From the NCBI GenBank assembly GCA_964034945.1, contig OZ035964.1, positions 4,848,895-4,912,894 of the forward strand: a DNA stretch of 64,000 bases, written 5' to 3'. Shown one piece after another: positions 35,216 through 47,419 of this stretch. The stretch's first letter is position 1, and every line of letters starts with the position of its first letter. The notes beneath the pieces were generated by a model that saw only the letters and a list, made by a program, of their open reading frames with translations, had not been told where the DNA came from and ran no database searches. A program made the position numbers and the translations under genes. This DNA is from Chrysopilus asiliformis. Its lineage: Eukaryota > Arthropoda > Insecta > Diptera > Rhagionidae.

Positions 35216-36474
35216 TCCGAGACGAGTACCCACTCTTTTTAAATACTGAGTTGATCTCTGCGACCAATACGAAAATCAATACACACCCAAAAACGCATTG
35301 GTCATCCGATGGGGTGGCGGGTGGAAGGGGGTGGGGGAGGTTTAGGGGGGTGTGATTTTGTGTGGCTGTCGTTAGCTCCCTTGCGGTTGACCGCAACAAG
35401 GAAAAATTTTTAATTGAAGAAAATTAGCATTCAACGTCATTTAAATGTTGTCTGCCTTTCGGTTTTTCTTTTCCATTTGAATGGATTTCAACCCCCCAAT
35501 CCCCCTCTACCCATCATTCGCCCCTCACCGAATAAAGAAAACTGTTTATATTTCCCTTTTAACATTCACCTGGCTTATATTATATTCCTTGGCATGAAAT
35601 TAAACTTGTTTCGTGTGAATTTTCTTGTCTGACTGTGTGTGAATATTTTAGGTGTCTGCCAGGGTTACCGCCTTTGAATGAATGTTGAATATTAGATTTT
35701 CTAGAAACGAATTCCCGCACAGATTTCGGACATTAACGTGGGTTTGGCTGGGATGAGGTGGTGGGTGAGGAAGGGTGAAGCGGAACAGTGAAGGATGGTG
35801 CGAATTTTGGTATTTTATTAATTTTGCCACTTTGATTATCTACCCGAGACGTAACGACGGACGGATCTACACCATAATCGGGCTTTTTCAATTTCTATCA
35901 AAGATTATTTTTGATTTTCTTTTTTAAGTTGGTTAAATGCTAAGCTTGTTAATGAAAAATCAATTTGATTATCAAAAAGCGCTAATTGAAGCTGATTGAA
36001 AATTAATGACAATATAACAAAAGGTCAAGGGCCAGACATTAACACGGTGTGAGAGTAACGAAATTTTCAAATTGGTTGGGTGGACACTTGGGGAAAAGGG
36101 AAATGGGCGAATAGTTTCAAGATTTTTTTCCCTCTTCTTCTTATTTTGCAAAATTGCATACTTGACCGGTTATAACGACAAGATTCCGAAAGGGGAAATC
36201 CACTTTAGTGGGTCGAAAATTTCTTTCCGCGATGATCTGTTCAATATTGAAAACCGAATTGAAATCCCGCCAGCAGTTCAAGAGATATTAGGACAGGGGG
36301 CAAGGGGGATGGAAATTTTTGGGCTTTATAAATCCCACCGAATATTATGACATGTTATGAATTTTTCAACTGGGATGTTTTTTTTTTAAATTAACTTCGT
36401 TATAGTTTCACGATAATTCAATAACTATTAATTTTAGAAATATCAGGGCAACGGGTTTCTTATTTTTTCACTGG

Positions 36475-36955
36475 CTTGCATACCCGTCGTTGCCGGGTTA
36501 AGTTTTTTAAACAAAATTTTATGGTCTATGTTGGAGCTAAACTTCAGGCCAATCGGCTCGGTAGTTTCCCCGCGAAAGGGTAACATAGAGGTAGAGCTAA
36601 GTTTCAAGATTACTTTACCCACTCCCCTTACTCCCCACCTCTCGGGCTACTTTTTAATGGGTCTATGTTGGGGCTGGACCCCCGACGAATATCTATGCCA
36701 AATTTCAGGCCAATCGGTTCAGTAGCTTCCCCGCGAAAGAGTAACATAGCGCAAAAACTAAGTTTCGAAATCACTTTACTCCCTCCCTTTACTCCCCCCC
36801 CCCACCCCTCGCGCTACTTTTTCGTATGCCTATGTTGGAACCAGAACTACCACAAACACTCATGCCAAATTTCAAGTCAATCGGTTCAGCCGTTTTTGCG
36901 TGAAAGAGGAGCAGACAGACAGACAGACACCAACTCATTTTTATATTAGTATGAT
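36475..36955 (+). mobile_element. RTE-like retrotransposon 3' tail, second copy
   Basis: Begins TTGCATACCCGTCGTTGCCG, then three diverged ~150-bp repeats (GCCAATCGG..C.GTAG.TTCCCCGCGAAA), ending GTTCAGCCGTTTTTGCGTGA, CAGACAGACAGACAGACACC and TATTAGTATGATT. Co-linear with 11575-12096. Confidence 0.68.
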
Positions 36956-37098
36956 TAAAACCTACTGTTTTCTATTGAGCTGCAAGCAGCATGGCAAAAC
37001 TTGCCCTGCGTATGAAATCGGCGCAACAAGTGTAGATGATTTTTGTAGAGGGGGTTTGGATGATTTTCGTAATCTACAAGTTTAGATGATTTTTGTTA

Positions 37099-37267
37099 AG
37101 GCCTGTGTCCACATGGAAGTTTATTTGCAGAAGTCGCTTCCAGAAGAGATTTCTGGTGTCACAACTTCTGGAAGTTCACTTGCAGTTAGTGTTTCCACGG
37201 GAAAAACTTCCAGAAGTGTCTGCTAGAAGCGACTTCTGCAAATAAACTTCCATGTGGACACAGGCCT
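37099..37267. mobile_element. PIF/Harbinger-like MITE, 169 bp, TTA duplication
   Basis: AGGCCTGTGTCCACATGGAA at the left is exactly inverted at the right end, and the arms pair over at least 40 bp. TTA lies at 37096-37098 and 37268-37270. Confidence 0.85.
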
Positions 37268-39062
37268 TTAAGACGATTTTTACAGAATGGTAACAGAACG
37301 AGTAGTGGTGGGCCTAGGTTAGGGCTGGTGGGCCACCCCTTTGCTACACCACTGAAACCACCAGAAACTTCTTAATGCCACGTCGATAGACCAAAATTTG
37401 GGTCGAAGAGAATTTTTTTTTCGCGATTTTTGTTTTGTTGATTTCATAAAAAAAAAATATCTTTTTTTTACTAATAAACAAAACAAAAGCAAAATAACTG
37501 AAAGCATTCTGACGCAGTTGTTCTAACAATCATCGGTAATGAATTTCTTTCGAGATAGTATTACCATTCTATGCTATACGTCTCCTCCTCCCCCTTCGTT
37601 GATGCCGGCAACCAGACATCATCAAGAATTTTCCACAATCCGCTGTATAATCGGCCTGGAGTGGTGTTTCTTTAATTCGGGAATTTTCAAATATGTTGCT
37701 TATACAATAACTACACTAACAACAAACAACCATGGAAACAACAAATAATAATAATCATTTTCAAAATTAAATTTTAAATAAACAGTGATTTTCCTTTTGG
37801 CATTTATGTTTGCTACTTGTGTAGATTTTTCTCGTAATAACGCATCCGCCGCTAGCCGCACCGTACCGCGCCGCGAACCCACAATCCCTGGCCACCAAAA
37901 TGGGAAATCCACAAGCGGTTATTCGCACAGAGTGGTGGTTCAATTCGGTTTTCCACAATAACGCGTGGCGGCGGCGACGGTGGCGGCGTATAGCGTTGTG
38001 ATAAATAGTCCCGTTATTTTTTTTTTTTTGTTTCTGATGCGATATGAACTTTTGTTTGACTCAATATCGACATCGAGTTGAATTGAATTGAATTTCCTAG
38101 CCGCATTTTCTTTTCACCCGTCGATTTTCCGGAAAATACATTGTTCCGTGTATTCACTTAAATAACAGAGGAAGGGGAGAGTGTTGTAGAGACAGGGGAA
38201 GTTGGCGCAGGGGTTCGATAAGATCCGTGTACATTCGACGGAGCGGAACACCAATTGAAATTCTTTTTTATGCAAATAAAACAAATAAATCGATAAAGAA
38301 AACAAAACAGAAAAAAATATGAACAAATTCAAAAAAAAAAAAATTCGAAAAAAAATTACAAAAATAAATAAATAAATAAACAAAACACACGCAGGCAAAG
38401 CTAATCGCTAAGCATACGGCGAATGCTTTTTTTTTTTTTTTTTCAAAAGATGGATACCAAAACTTTCTTTTAAATAAACAATAATTTTATTTTATCGATC
38501 GATTGAAACATGTTTCGCCTTTCTTAATGCCACGAAAATTGTTAATAAATACCAAAAATTATGTGTTGAATTGCTGCCTGTCTGCCAGTTATTCGACTAG
38601 ATGCGGTTTTTTTTTGTTTTTTTTTCTTTTGGGAAAATTGCGGGTGGGAAATTTTTGTAACATTTTGTATAACAAGAAAATTCAACGAGGTGCGAATTGA
38701 AGTGCTTAGTATGTTAGATAAATTTCCATGGAAAGTCTTCTCCCAAATTATTGAAAAAAAAGATAGAAAATCTTTTTTTTTGGATCCGTCGTAGTAGTAA
38801 TTAATCCTATATCACCATCACAACCCTCTGGGAGTTGTTGTTGTGGTGCTGCTGAAAATACCCTTAAAAACCACCCCCCCAACCAACCCAACACCTTGAT
38901 AGGGAACGGTGTAACGAAACATTAAAAAACCACTCATACACCCTGTAACATACATAGGAGTCCTTTCCTACACCCTGTAGGGAAAAGGGGTCATTCTAAA
39001 TCTAAATTCGACGACTGTTGCATCTTTTGTCATATCTGAGACTATCGAAAAATTCGTACAAA

Positions 39063-39645
39063 CAGACTGACAGACTGCAAGACTGACAGACTGACAGACT
39101 GACAGACTGACAGACTGACAGACTGACAGACTGCAAGACTGACAGACTGCAAGACTGACAGACTGCAAGACTGACAGACTGCAAGACTGACAGACTGCAA
39201 GACTGACAGACTGCAAGACTGACAGACTGCAAGACTGACAGACTACAAGACTGACAGACTGCAAGACTGACAGACTGCAAGACTGACAGACTGCAAGACT
39301 GACAGACTGCAAGACTGACAGACTGCAAGACTGACAGACTGCAAGACTGACAGACTGCAAGACTGACAGACTGCAAGACTGACAGACTGCAAGACTGACA
39401 GACTGCAAGACTGACAGACTGCAAGACTGACAGACTGCAAGACTGACAGACTGCAAGACTGACAGACTGCAAGACTGACAGACTGCAAGACTGACAGACT
39501 GCAAGACTGACAGACTGCAAGACTGACAGACTGCAAGACTGACAGACTGCAAGACTGACAGACTGCAAGACTGACAGACTGCAAGACTGACAGACTGCAA
39601 GACTGACAGACTGCAAGACTGACAGACTGCAAGACTGACAGACTG
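39063..39645 (+). repeat. 16-bp satellite (GACTGCAAGACTGACA)n, about 35 units
   Basis: Nearly perfect units, with simple (GACTGACA) units at both edges and one visible point variant (TACAAG at 39244). It is followed by GTATAAGAAAGTCAAGTCCTGTTCATATAGAC, the 3' end of the ~0.9-kb repeat family. All three minus-strand frames are open as Ser/Leu/Val/Gln/Cys repeats. Confidence 0.95.
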
Positions 39646-40543
39646 ACAAACAAAAAATAAATAAACAGGAACGTGGATTCTGTATAAGAAAGTCAAGTCC
39701 TGTTCATATAGACTTTCTTCTTCAGAATATGTCCCATTTTGGGGTTTTTCAACTCCCCCAACGCCAGGGCTAAGACGTTTCGTTGTTGATGTTGTTGTTA
39801 TTATGTACAGCCGATTGAAAGCTGTGGCTGCGTGTTATTAAGATTTCTTCTATCATAAAATGTGGCATATTTTCCTCATATTTTGTTACGTTCTGTGTCG
39901 TCAGAATGCGAACATTACATATTTGGATGGCCGCGTGCGTCTCTGTTGTTTTGTTTATTATTATTATTATGTATTTGTTCGGGTTTTTTTTATTGTTTTT
40001 GTTTTGTTTTGTTTTGTTTTGTATACATAACTTAGTATGAAGCTTGTGTTGTTTTCTTGAAATGTTTAAACAAATGTTTATTTGAAATTTTAAACAAACA
40101 CAAAACACAGAACAGTCGAATGGTGCACGAAAGACAGCCACAAAAAAAATGAAAACGTCACCATCATTGCTACGAAATGAGGAAATGCGCCGGAATATGA
40201 AAAAAATATTAGAATAAGAAAAGAAAAAAAGCGGTAGGTTTTTCGAGGGCGGCCTACTTTGCACGATATGAACATTGCCGGAGTTCTTTTCCCGTTGTCC
40301 GATCCCCCTATGTGGAAAAAACACATGCCACACAATTGAAATATTCAAATCGCAATTCCTGTGAGAAGATTCGACTGTCTAATTAAAAATCCCGAAAGAT
40401 TTTTAATGTTGCCAGAAAGGAAAATGTCAAGACAGGGGAAATCTGCAAGACCGAATTGTAAAATTTCACATAAAACTCTTTTAATTGGATCTGGGAGAAA
40501 ATATGGTTGGAAACGCCAAAATTCTTATTGCAGCGAGCTATAA

Positions 40544-40670
40544 GGCCCTATCACAGAATCCGATACGAATGGTTCGGATCGTAAACTAAATGTTGTTGAT
40601 AGTGTTTTATACCAACAACAACATTGAGTTTACGATCCGAACCATTCGTATCGGATTCTGTGATAGGCCC
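40544..40670. mobile_element. 127-bp near-perfect foldback MITE with TATAA flanks
   Basis: Arms of about 55 bp (CTATCACAGAATCCGATACG inward to AACAACA-type sequence) are mirrored almost exactly around a short AT-rich centre near 40600-40612. TATAA flanks both sides (40539-40543, 40671-40675); the duplication might be shorter (TA or TAA). Confidence 0.85.
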
Positions 40671-41626
40671 TATAATTTAGAGCGATTTTTTAATGGTTAT
40701 AAATTCTGGGTGTCTGACTTATATGTTATGGTCGAATTAATCGAAAATGGCCTGTTGCCAATTGGAAATTTCCAATGGAAATCGTCATGTCGAATTGCTC
40801 GAAAACGGCATGTAGAAACCTTCGAAAACGGCTTGTCACACTCCTGGGGAACATCATGTCGAAGTGCTCGAAAACGGTGTGCAGAAACCCTCTAAAACGG
40901 ATTTCCTGTCGACTGTCTTTTTTCATTCCGAGTGTCGACTTTTTTTCTGGAACCGTTACCAAATAGTAAAATTCTGTCTAAATTTCTTCAGTATTTTACC
41001 CCGTAATAATGCCTAAATTTCCATTAATCGCATGCGGAATTTTATGTCATTTCACAGCACAATAATCTCTCATGACCACCAAAATCGATTTTTATTTGCC
41101 TTCGAAACGGGAATGGCCTTCGACACTTTTTTTTTCTCGTACACAACAAACAAGCAAACAAAAAAATACCTCAAAGAACAACAAAAAAAAATTGAAAATG
41201 AGAAAAAAAAAGAAATATTAATAAATAAACTTAATGTGAATTTGTGATGATATTTTAAAAACAATAAACAAGTGTTTTGGTCCAATGGCGACATTCAATT
41301 CGGTATTATATGTATAACACCATCTCACCATTATCGGCAACAGTAACAGTCTTAAAATCGTTGTTTCTGTGTCAATATTACCAGAAAAAAAGCGACGATC
41401 CATCCCACCTTCCCTTGCGTACTTGCATTCGTATCGAATGAGACGTTATATGAGAGTAGCGATGACACAGTGGCGTAACTACAAATTTTGTAGGGGGCGT
41501 CTGTAAAAATTTTAAATCACTTTTGAGACAGTCTTTGGACCTCTTACCAATCCACCCTATAAATTTTTGGGCTGCAGCCGCAAATTCTGTCAGTCTTAAC
41601 TAAATTTGCAATTTTTTTTCTTGAAG

Positions 41627-41703
41627 AAATACAACGAAATCGTGAATTTTACAAAAATGCTGATGTTCGGCCACCATTCACGTATGCATCTCTGATAAGA
41701 CAA
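41627..41703 (+). CDS. FoxP: FoxP coding exon 6: start of the forkhead domain
   Basis: The acceptor TTTTTTTTCTTGAAG ends at 41626 and the donor CAA|GTGAGT is at 41704. The exon enters in phase 1 and leaves in phase 0, encoding [20 protein letters not shown] then [24 protein letters not shown] is the hallmark N-terminal part of the FoxP forkhead (helix 1). It lies 8.0 kb downstream of exon 5. Confidence 0.98.
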
Positions 41704-42153
41704 GTGAGTTTCAAATGTTTTTAGTATCGTTTTTAGTTTTGTTGTTGTAAAATCCATTTTTTTTTTTGTAAAATTCACTCAACCTTAGCGAAATCTAGTG
41801 AAAAAATTCAACAGATTTTACTGAATTTGATGGAATTTCACTAAAATTGAGTACACTGAGAGAAATAATACGACAGATACCTACAAAAAATTAGAATCTA
41901 CGAGACAGTGATTTTTTTTGGTAATCACTCCCAGAAAAAGGGGTATTCATGCCAAAAGAATAGGAAATTTTCCCAAATCCTAGGATAGATTCCCTAATTT
42001 TTCTGGAATCATTTCCAAATAGTACACTGTTCCCATAAATTACTATTTTTATTTCTCTCGGTGTAAATTTCACATAACTTGAGTGGTTTTTCAAAAACAA
42101 TTTTGAACGTGTGCATTTTTTAAGACATTCTATAATTTTTTTCTATCTATCAG
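41704..42153 (+). other. FoxP: FoxP intron 6 (450 bp)
   Basis: AT-rich phase-0 intron between the two common forkhead exons. Nothing recognised except normal splice signals, with a clear pyrimidine tract before CAG 42151-42153. Confidence 0.85.
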
Positions 42154-42255
42154 TCTATTATAGAATCGCCGGATAAGCAGTTAACATTAAACGAAATCTA
42201 CAATTGGTTTCAAAACACCTTTTGCTATTTTCGTCGAAATGCAGCCACATGGAAG
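42154..42255 (+). CDS. FoxP: FoxP coding exon 7: forkhead helices 1-2 and start of recognition helix
   Basis: 102 nt, phase 0 to phase 0, acceptor CTATCTATCAG and donor AAG|GTAAGT. It encodes [20 protein letters not shown] then [14 protein letters not shown]. The FoxP signature [10 protein letters not shown] is intact. At the hinge between helix 2 and helix 3, where vertebrate FOXP2 has Ala539 (a residue linked to forkhead domain swapping), this protein has Cys (TFCYF, residue about 1087). The exon ends just before the Asn-Ala-Val/Ile-Arg of the recognition helix, so everything after WK is supplied by exon A or B. Reading into the following intron adds 24 residues and then stops at TAA 42328-42330. 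Confidence 0.98.
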
Positions 42256-42603
42256 GTAAGTTTTGTGATTATTTTCTATAAAAATTGTCTTGTTAATAAA
42301 ACTCTAGAAAATATGATAGCAAAATTATAAAAACTAACAAATCCAGATAGAATTAGAAAGATAAAAAAAAATTTAGGTGCTGGTCAACTGGCTGTCATCG
42401 GAATATCTTCCCCCTTCCCCCCCTCTGTTACCTTTACAAAATTTTATACTATGTCTTCAGGTGCAATGAGATGCTCTACAAAATCTTTCATTTATTCTAT
42501 CTTTTTGTGTTTGTTGTTTTATAGTAAACATTTTTAATAACTTATATTCGATTGGAAGAAAATAGCGTTTAAAGAAATTATTAAAACACAAACACCACTT
42601 TAG
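42256..42603 (+). other. FoxP: FoxP intron 7 (348 bp) before exon 8A
   Basis: Starts GTAAGT. The acceptor of exon A (CACCACTTTAG) has a weak pyrimidine tract for a constitutive site, consistent with regulated use. Retention would add 24 residues and a stop at 42328-42330. Confidence 0.85.
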
Positions 42604-42764
42604 AATGCAGTACGGCATAATCTATCGTTGCATAAATGCTTTATGCGTGTTGAGAATGTTAAGGGCGCCGTTTGGACGGTTGACGAAGTCGAATTTTACA
42701 AACGACGGCCACAGAGAACAACAGCCGCTGCTGCCCTTTCCGTCTCCGGAAGTCCAACATTTGG
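42604..42764 (+). CDS. FoxP: FoxP alternative exon 8A: canonical second half of the forkhead
   Basis: Acceptor CCACTTTAG ends at 42603, 348 nt after exon 7. It encodes [20 protein letters not shown] then [20 protein letters not shown]. This matches the vertebrate FOXP forkhead almost residue for residue, with N, R and H at the positions equivalent to FOXP2 Asn550, Arg553 and His554, which contact DNA. A donor GG|GTACGT at 42765 would end the exon in phase 2 (161 nt). If the donor is not used, the frame continues through a Lys-rich tail to TAA at 42823-42825, giving 73 residues. An AATAAA hexamer overlaps 42771-42776. Whether the isoform splices onward or ends here cannot be decided from sequence alone. 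Confidence 0.96.
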
Positions 42765-44659
42765 GTACGTCAATAAACACAAAAAAAAACCAAAAAAAAA
42801 AAACAAGAAATCATTAAAACTCTAATAAAAAAATATTTGTGTTAATTCAAATATCATTACGTCTTACAATTTTTAAAAAAATACTTATTTTTCTTGAAAA
42901 ATTTATCAAAAAAAAAACTTTTTCAATTACTTTTTAACTTTTTTACTCCTTTTTAAATGTTTAACATATTTTAATAATGAAAAAATAACATTAATTTTTT
43001 GTATGCGTGTACGTAAATAGTGTGAATGGACTGAGGATTAGTACCGGCTTTACCTCTGATTTTCTGACCTCTAAAATTTACAAAAAATCAAGCAAATGTA
43101 GTAAAAAAAAAATTTCAAAGACGGATCATGTGGAAAAAATCCCTAATCGCTTCAAGTGTGAAATATCATTCACAATCCTTTCTGATTCAGCAATTTGTAT
43201 AAGTAAAATTTGAGGTTTGGTAAACACCAGAAAGTTATCGAACTCAAACGAATTCAAACGCTTGGCGCCACCATTGCGAAATAGAAATTTCTTTCTTATT
43301 TCTGCCGCTTGGTGTCGCATCGGATATTTCACCGCCATTGAGCCACCGGTGAAAATTTTGATGATGAAAAATTAAGGAAATATGAATAAAATTTATGTCA
43401 AATGGTGATTTTTCTGGTGGAGAAACTATTCCCCAATTTGTATTCACGACTTTCACAAATTTCTCGCAAATATTTAACACTTTTTACACAAAACAGACAG
43501 CGAACGAATTCACGGGAAGATTTTAAACAATTATATGCTTTAACTTAATTCCGAAATTAATCTAAATCAAAAAAAAATTATAAAACTATTGATAATAATA
43601 AAAAAACAAAATCAAAAATTTTGAAAACCCTCGAATAATACTGAAAAACGAATTAAAAGCAAACCTCCCGATTAAAAATCCTTTAAAAAGAATTGAAAAA
43701 CCTCTAAATTAAAAAAAAATTGTTTAAAAAGAATTGAAAAACCGCGAAATTAAAAAAGAAACTAAAAAAATCCTTTAAAAAATTGAAAAACCCCGAATTT
43801 GATAAAAATCCCCCGACTAAAATAAAAATCCCTAAAAAGGATTTTAAAAAATAAGTGAAATACGGCAACATTTTTTTTTGAATATTTATCACGGGACAGT
43901 TTAGTAAAATTCAAAATGGCAACCAGTTCAATGGAACGAAAATCAACCGGGAAGTAAAAATTTAATCGTTAGAATTAAGTGGGAAGCGGAAAGTGAAGTG
44001 AAACAAAGTTAAAGTTAAAATTATGATAAAAGTGAAGTGAAATAAACAAAATAAAATTGAAAACCGGGAAACGCTGGGAATTTCAACTACAGGACACGAC
44101 AACGGGAGAAAAGGTCAGGAATCTGGAAGTTTTTTTTTTTCATTTTTATATTTTCTTTTACGGATTTTTTATTTTATTTCCGTTTGCGTTTATTTTATCA
44201 ATCGTAAATTATTTTTTCATAACACATGCATCGAAAATATGCCTTTCGATGCCTCCGTAGCGGGCCGAAAGTTGCGTTTTCGGCCCTAGGGGCGAAAGTG
44301 CGAATAGCTGACCGAAAGTGTACTTTCGCGACGTGTTTCTCGTAGCACAGAATACAAAAGACAAACTTCATAGACAGAAAACACTAGAGTACTTAAAACA
44401 CTAGACACTAGAGTAAGCAGTACAGCCATATATGCTTCTAACCGAAAATTTATGAATGAAACTGAACTGCAGCTGCACGAACGAAGTGTGATTTAGTTGA
44501 GCATTGTCGATTTCCATTTTTTGTTATGTTGATTTTTTATTTCAGAGGAGAGAAATTTAAAAATTAAAATCTGTTTTGACCAACATTTCTTAGTAATAAA
44601 ACGAATTTATAGAATAAAGTTGTTTTGTTTCTTTTAAAATTTACTTCTGTTGAAGTCAG

Positions 44660-44745
44660 GGGGCTTCGCCCCCCGAACCCCCTTACCGGGGCTCCGCCCC
44701 TGGACCCCGTATATGGGGCTTCTCCCCCCAAACCCCCGTTTGCAT
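44660..44745. repeat. GC-rich palindromic repeat block
   Basis: GGGGCTTCGCCCCCCGAACC, then CCGGGGCTCCGCCCCTGGAC, then ATGGGGCTTCTCCCCCCAAA. Three short hairpin units (GGGGCTYCGCCCC type) spaced by C-rich linkers in an otherwise AT-rich intron. Confidence 0.75.
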
Positions 44746-46741
44746 TACTCTGCAATACGAAAATCGCGTTTAAATGGCATCTCAAGTCATATTTTCAATG
44801 AATTTGTTATGAAAAATTGTATACGCAACTCGGAGCGAGTCAACGATTTCGCCCCTTGTTGCGTAATATACTATTTTGTGAAAGATTCAATTTGTTTTGA
44901 TTTTCAACTAAAATAGTTTTTGTTCTTAAGTGAGCGACCGAGGGTTTGCCGTGGAGTAAAAGTTGAAATTTTTATATAAACTAATATTTTATTGATCGCG
45001 TTTTTGTGTAAATGGCGCTGGCGCTTAGATTTTGTATAAGAAAGTCATGTGCTGTTCCCATCAGACTTTTTTTTTGAATATTTATACAATTTTAAGTTTT
45101 TTTTTTCTATTTTACTAATAATTTAACTCTGCCTTTAGCTTAGTTTAATCTAGGAAAGCCTTGTAAATGTTTAAAGGGCCAGATACCGAAGCGATTATCC
45201 GACACTTGCACGTCGACTTGATCCTGTTTTAAATCTCAGATCGATCAAATTTTCCAATACCGATTTAATTTTCGTTTGGAATTTTTCTCGCCAAACGAAA
45301 AATATTATCAAACTGAAAATCCTTTTTGTTTGATAAAATTCGGTATTAGTTTGGGAGAAATCAATTCTCAGAAAATTCGAGAAAAATACATGCGAAATTC
45401 AGACGTATGTGTGTGTGTGTGTGAAAGGATTTTCTTTTTATCTTCTTTCAGAATTCAATTAATGTTAAAAACAAAGAGATTTGTGATTAACTTATAAGAT
45501 TTCTTTTATTTGTCATTTTTATAACCACTAATATTTCAAATATTTTGTAGCGAAAATATCTCTAGAAGCTTTGAATATTTAAAAAAAAAATATTTCGATA
45601 TTACATCATTAATTTGTTTATTCCTCTAACATAAATAAAAATGATTAATAGATTTTATTACAAATTTATGTAACTTTTACTCTTACACGTTCATATTTCA
45701 TGTTTTTTTTATGTATCTTTGAACTTTGTGTTTTCTGCATGTTTTTTTTATTAATAGACATAGATTATTTTTGGTATAGAATTTAGTCTCTACCTCCCGC
45801 TCCCGATTTCCCCCTTCCAAATTTATGGCCCAGGAATCGTTAGATTCTTTTATCCTGGCGATGGGAAACCCAAATTTACTTCCATATTGATGACGTGTTA
45901 ATATTTTATCAAGTTTATCCCTGGAAAATTCAAATGCGATTACTAGGAGAAAATAGGGGGTGGATGGGAAGAAATCTTTTTTTTTCTATCCCTTGAGACC
46001 TGCTTATCTCGGCTTATAGCCACCGACGGCAAATGATGTCTTCCTTGAGGTGTCGTAGAAAAACTGGAAATTCATCTCATGACTTCTTTGTGAACCACCC
46101 CCCCTCCCTCCTGGTTTGATTTTCCCCACTTATTTATTGGTTTTCACAAAATCATCATCGGCTCTAGCCTGAGCCCAACATCAATCTATAACGGAATCGA
46201 CTACCACCGCTATAATCAACGAAAGAGTCCAAACTGAGCCACCTTCACGACTCGCCTTCTCCCCCCCCCCCCCACCGCCGCTCCACACTTCCACACCCCT
46301 TTCCCGTCAACCTATTGGCCTTTAGCTCTGCCACTTCATTTTCCACTTCGATTCCTACTTAACGCCACGCAATAAACGATGGAAATTTTTTTTTGGCCAA
46401 CAAACACCTGGAAAATTGCTACTTTTCATCATCAAAAAGATACGATTTTTCATTTATTTATACCCGTTTTTCGTTTTAACATTTTTCCTTCTAAGGGAAA
46501 ACCTAACGGCGTAAGGAAGGTGTGAAGCAATCCGCAGCCTGATGATGTGAACAACAGCCGAGAATAGAAAAATGGCAGAAACACAAAAAGGAACAAAAAA
46601 AACACCAGCATTCGTTGGTCGCATCCTTTAAATACGGGATGGTGCAGAAAAAAAGATAGAGAGGTAGAGAGGAGGGAGAGTTGAATTGTGGTGAAATTAC
46701 GGCGTTCAACATTGAAAGAATCGTCGAACAAAAGTCAAATA

Positions 46742-46840
46742 CAGTGGAACTTCGATAAGTTGACGTTGAATGGGATAAACGAAACTTGGAGTTATCGAGG
46801 ATTTCGAGATAACGAGGTTCAACTTATCGAGGTTCCACTA
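46742..46840. mobile_element. pogo/Tigger-like MITE, 99 bp, TA duplication
   Basis: TA-CAGTGGAACTTCGATAAGTT ... AACTTATCGAGGTTCCACTA-TA. Inverted ends of about 23 bp with few mismatches; the CAGTGGAACYTCGAT motif is typical of pogo-like elements. Confidence 0.7.
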
Positions 46841-47419
46841 TATTAAAAAAAAAACACCCCTAAAATGGAAAACGAAGACAAAATGATAGCTCGAATGAAG
46901 AAATCCACTGCCTCTCTTTCACATCGCGGAAAACTCCACAGTTTTAAAGTTAAGGATTAGGGAACGGGATAATGGTGGGAAGAGGAAGGGGGGGGGGGGG
47001 GCAGGATAAACACAAATGTTTCCATCGATGTAATATAAAAACCCCTGGTATTTTCCCGATTTCCTTTTCGCATAAAGCCAAAAAAATTAATTCGGAAAAC
47101 AACAAATATTTCTTAAAATTACATAGAATTGCGGTTACCACCGTACACAAGTGCTAACCCACCGTCCTTGCCTTTGTCCTGCTCTCCCTACCAACACCTC
47201 GTCGAAAAGAAAACTAACGAAAAACAAAATTCACTGCAAATCGGAATTCTTTCAATCTTAATTACAAAAGTTTGTATTTTTACTTTCTTATGCGAAATAT
47301 AATAAAGCTATGTATGCACGAAAAATTTCGACCTCTTATTCTTGGCGAAAAAAAACATTTCTCAAGCACTCCTGAGTCGATGGGAGGCATATTACAAAAA
47401 TGTCTCAGTCTGTCAGTCT

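Larger units (their letters stand above)
33628..41626 (+). other. FoxP: FoxP intron 5 (8.0 kb), rich in mobile elements
   Basis: Phase-1 intron separating the zipper/linker exons from the forkhead. Contents seen: hAT-like fragment with a 30-nt G run (34790-35215), RTE-like tail (36475-36955), Harbinger-like MITE (37099-37267), 16-bp satellite (39063-39645), perfect foldback MITE (40544-40670). At 37855-37990 is a GC-richer, CpG-containing patch (GCCGCTAGCCGCACCG, GCGGCGGCGACGGTGGCGG) with no coding interpretation. Nothing recognised in the rest. Confidence 0.8.

Noticed and set aside
39002..39696. Minus-strand frames of up to 242 codons (Ser/Val/Leu/Cys/Gln repeats)
   Set aside because: The 16-bp satellite is open in all three minus-strand frames, giving 16-residue periodic peptides without any protein-like character.
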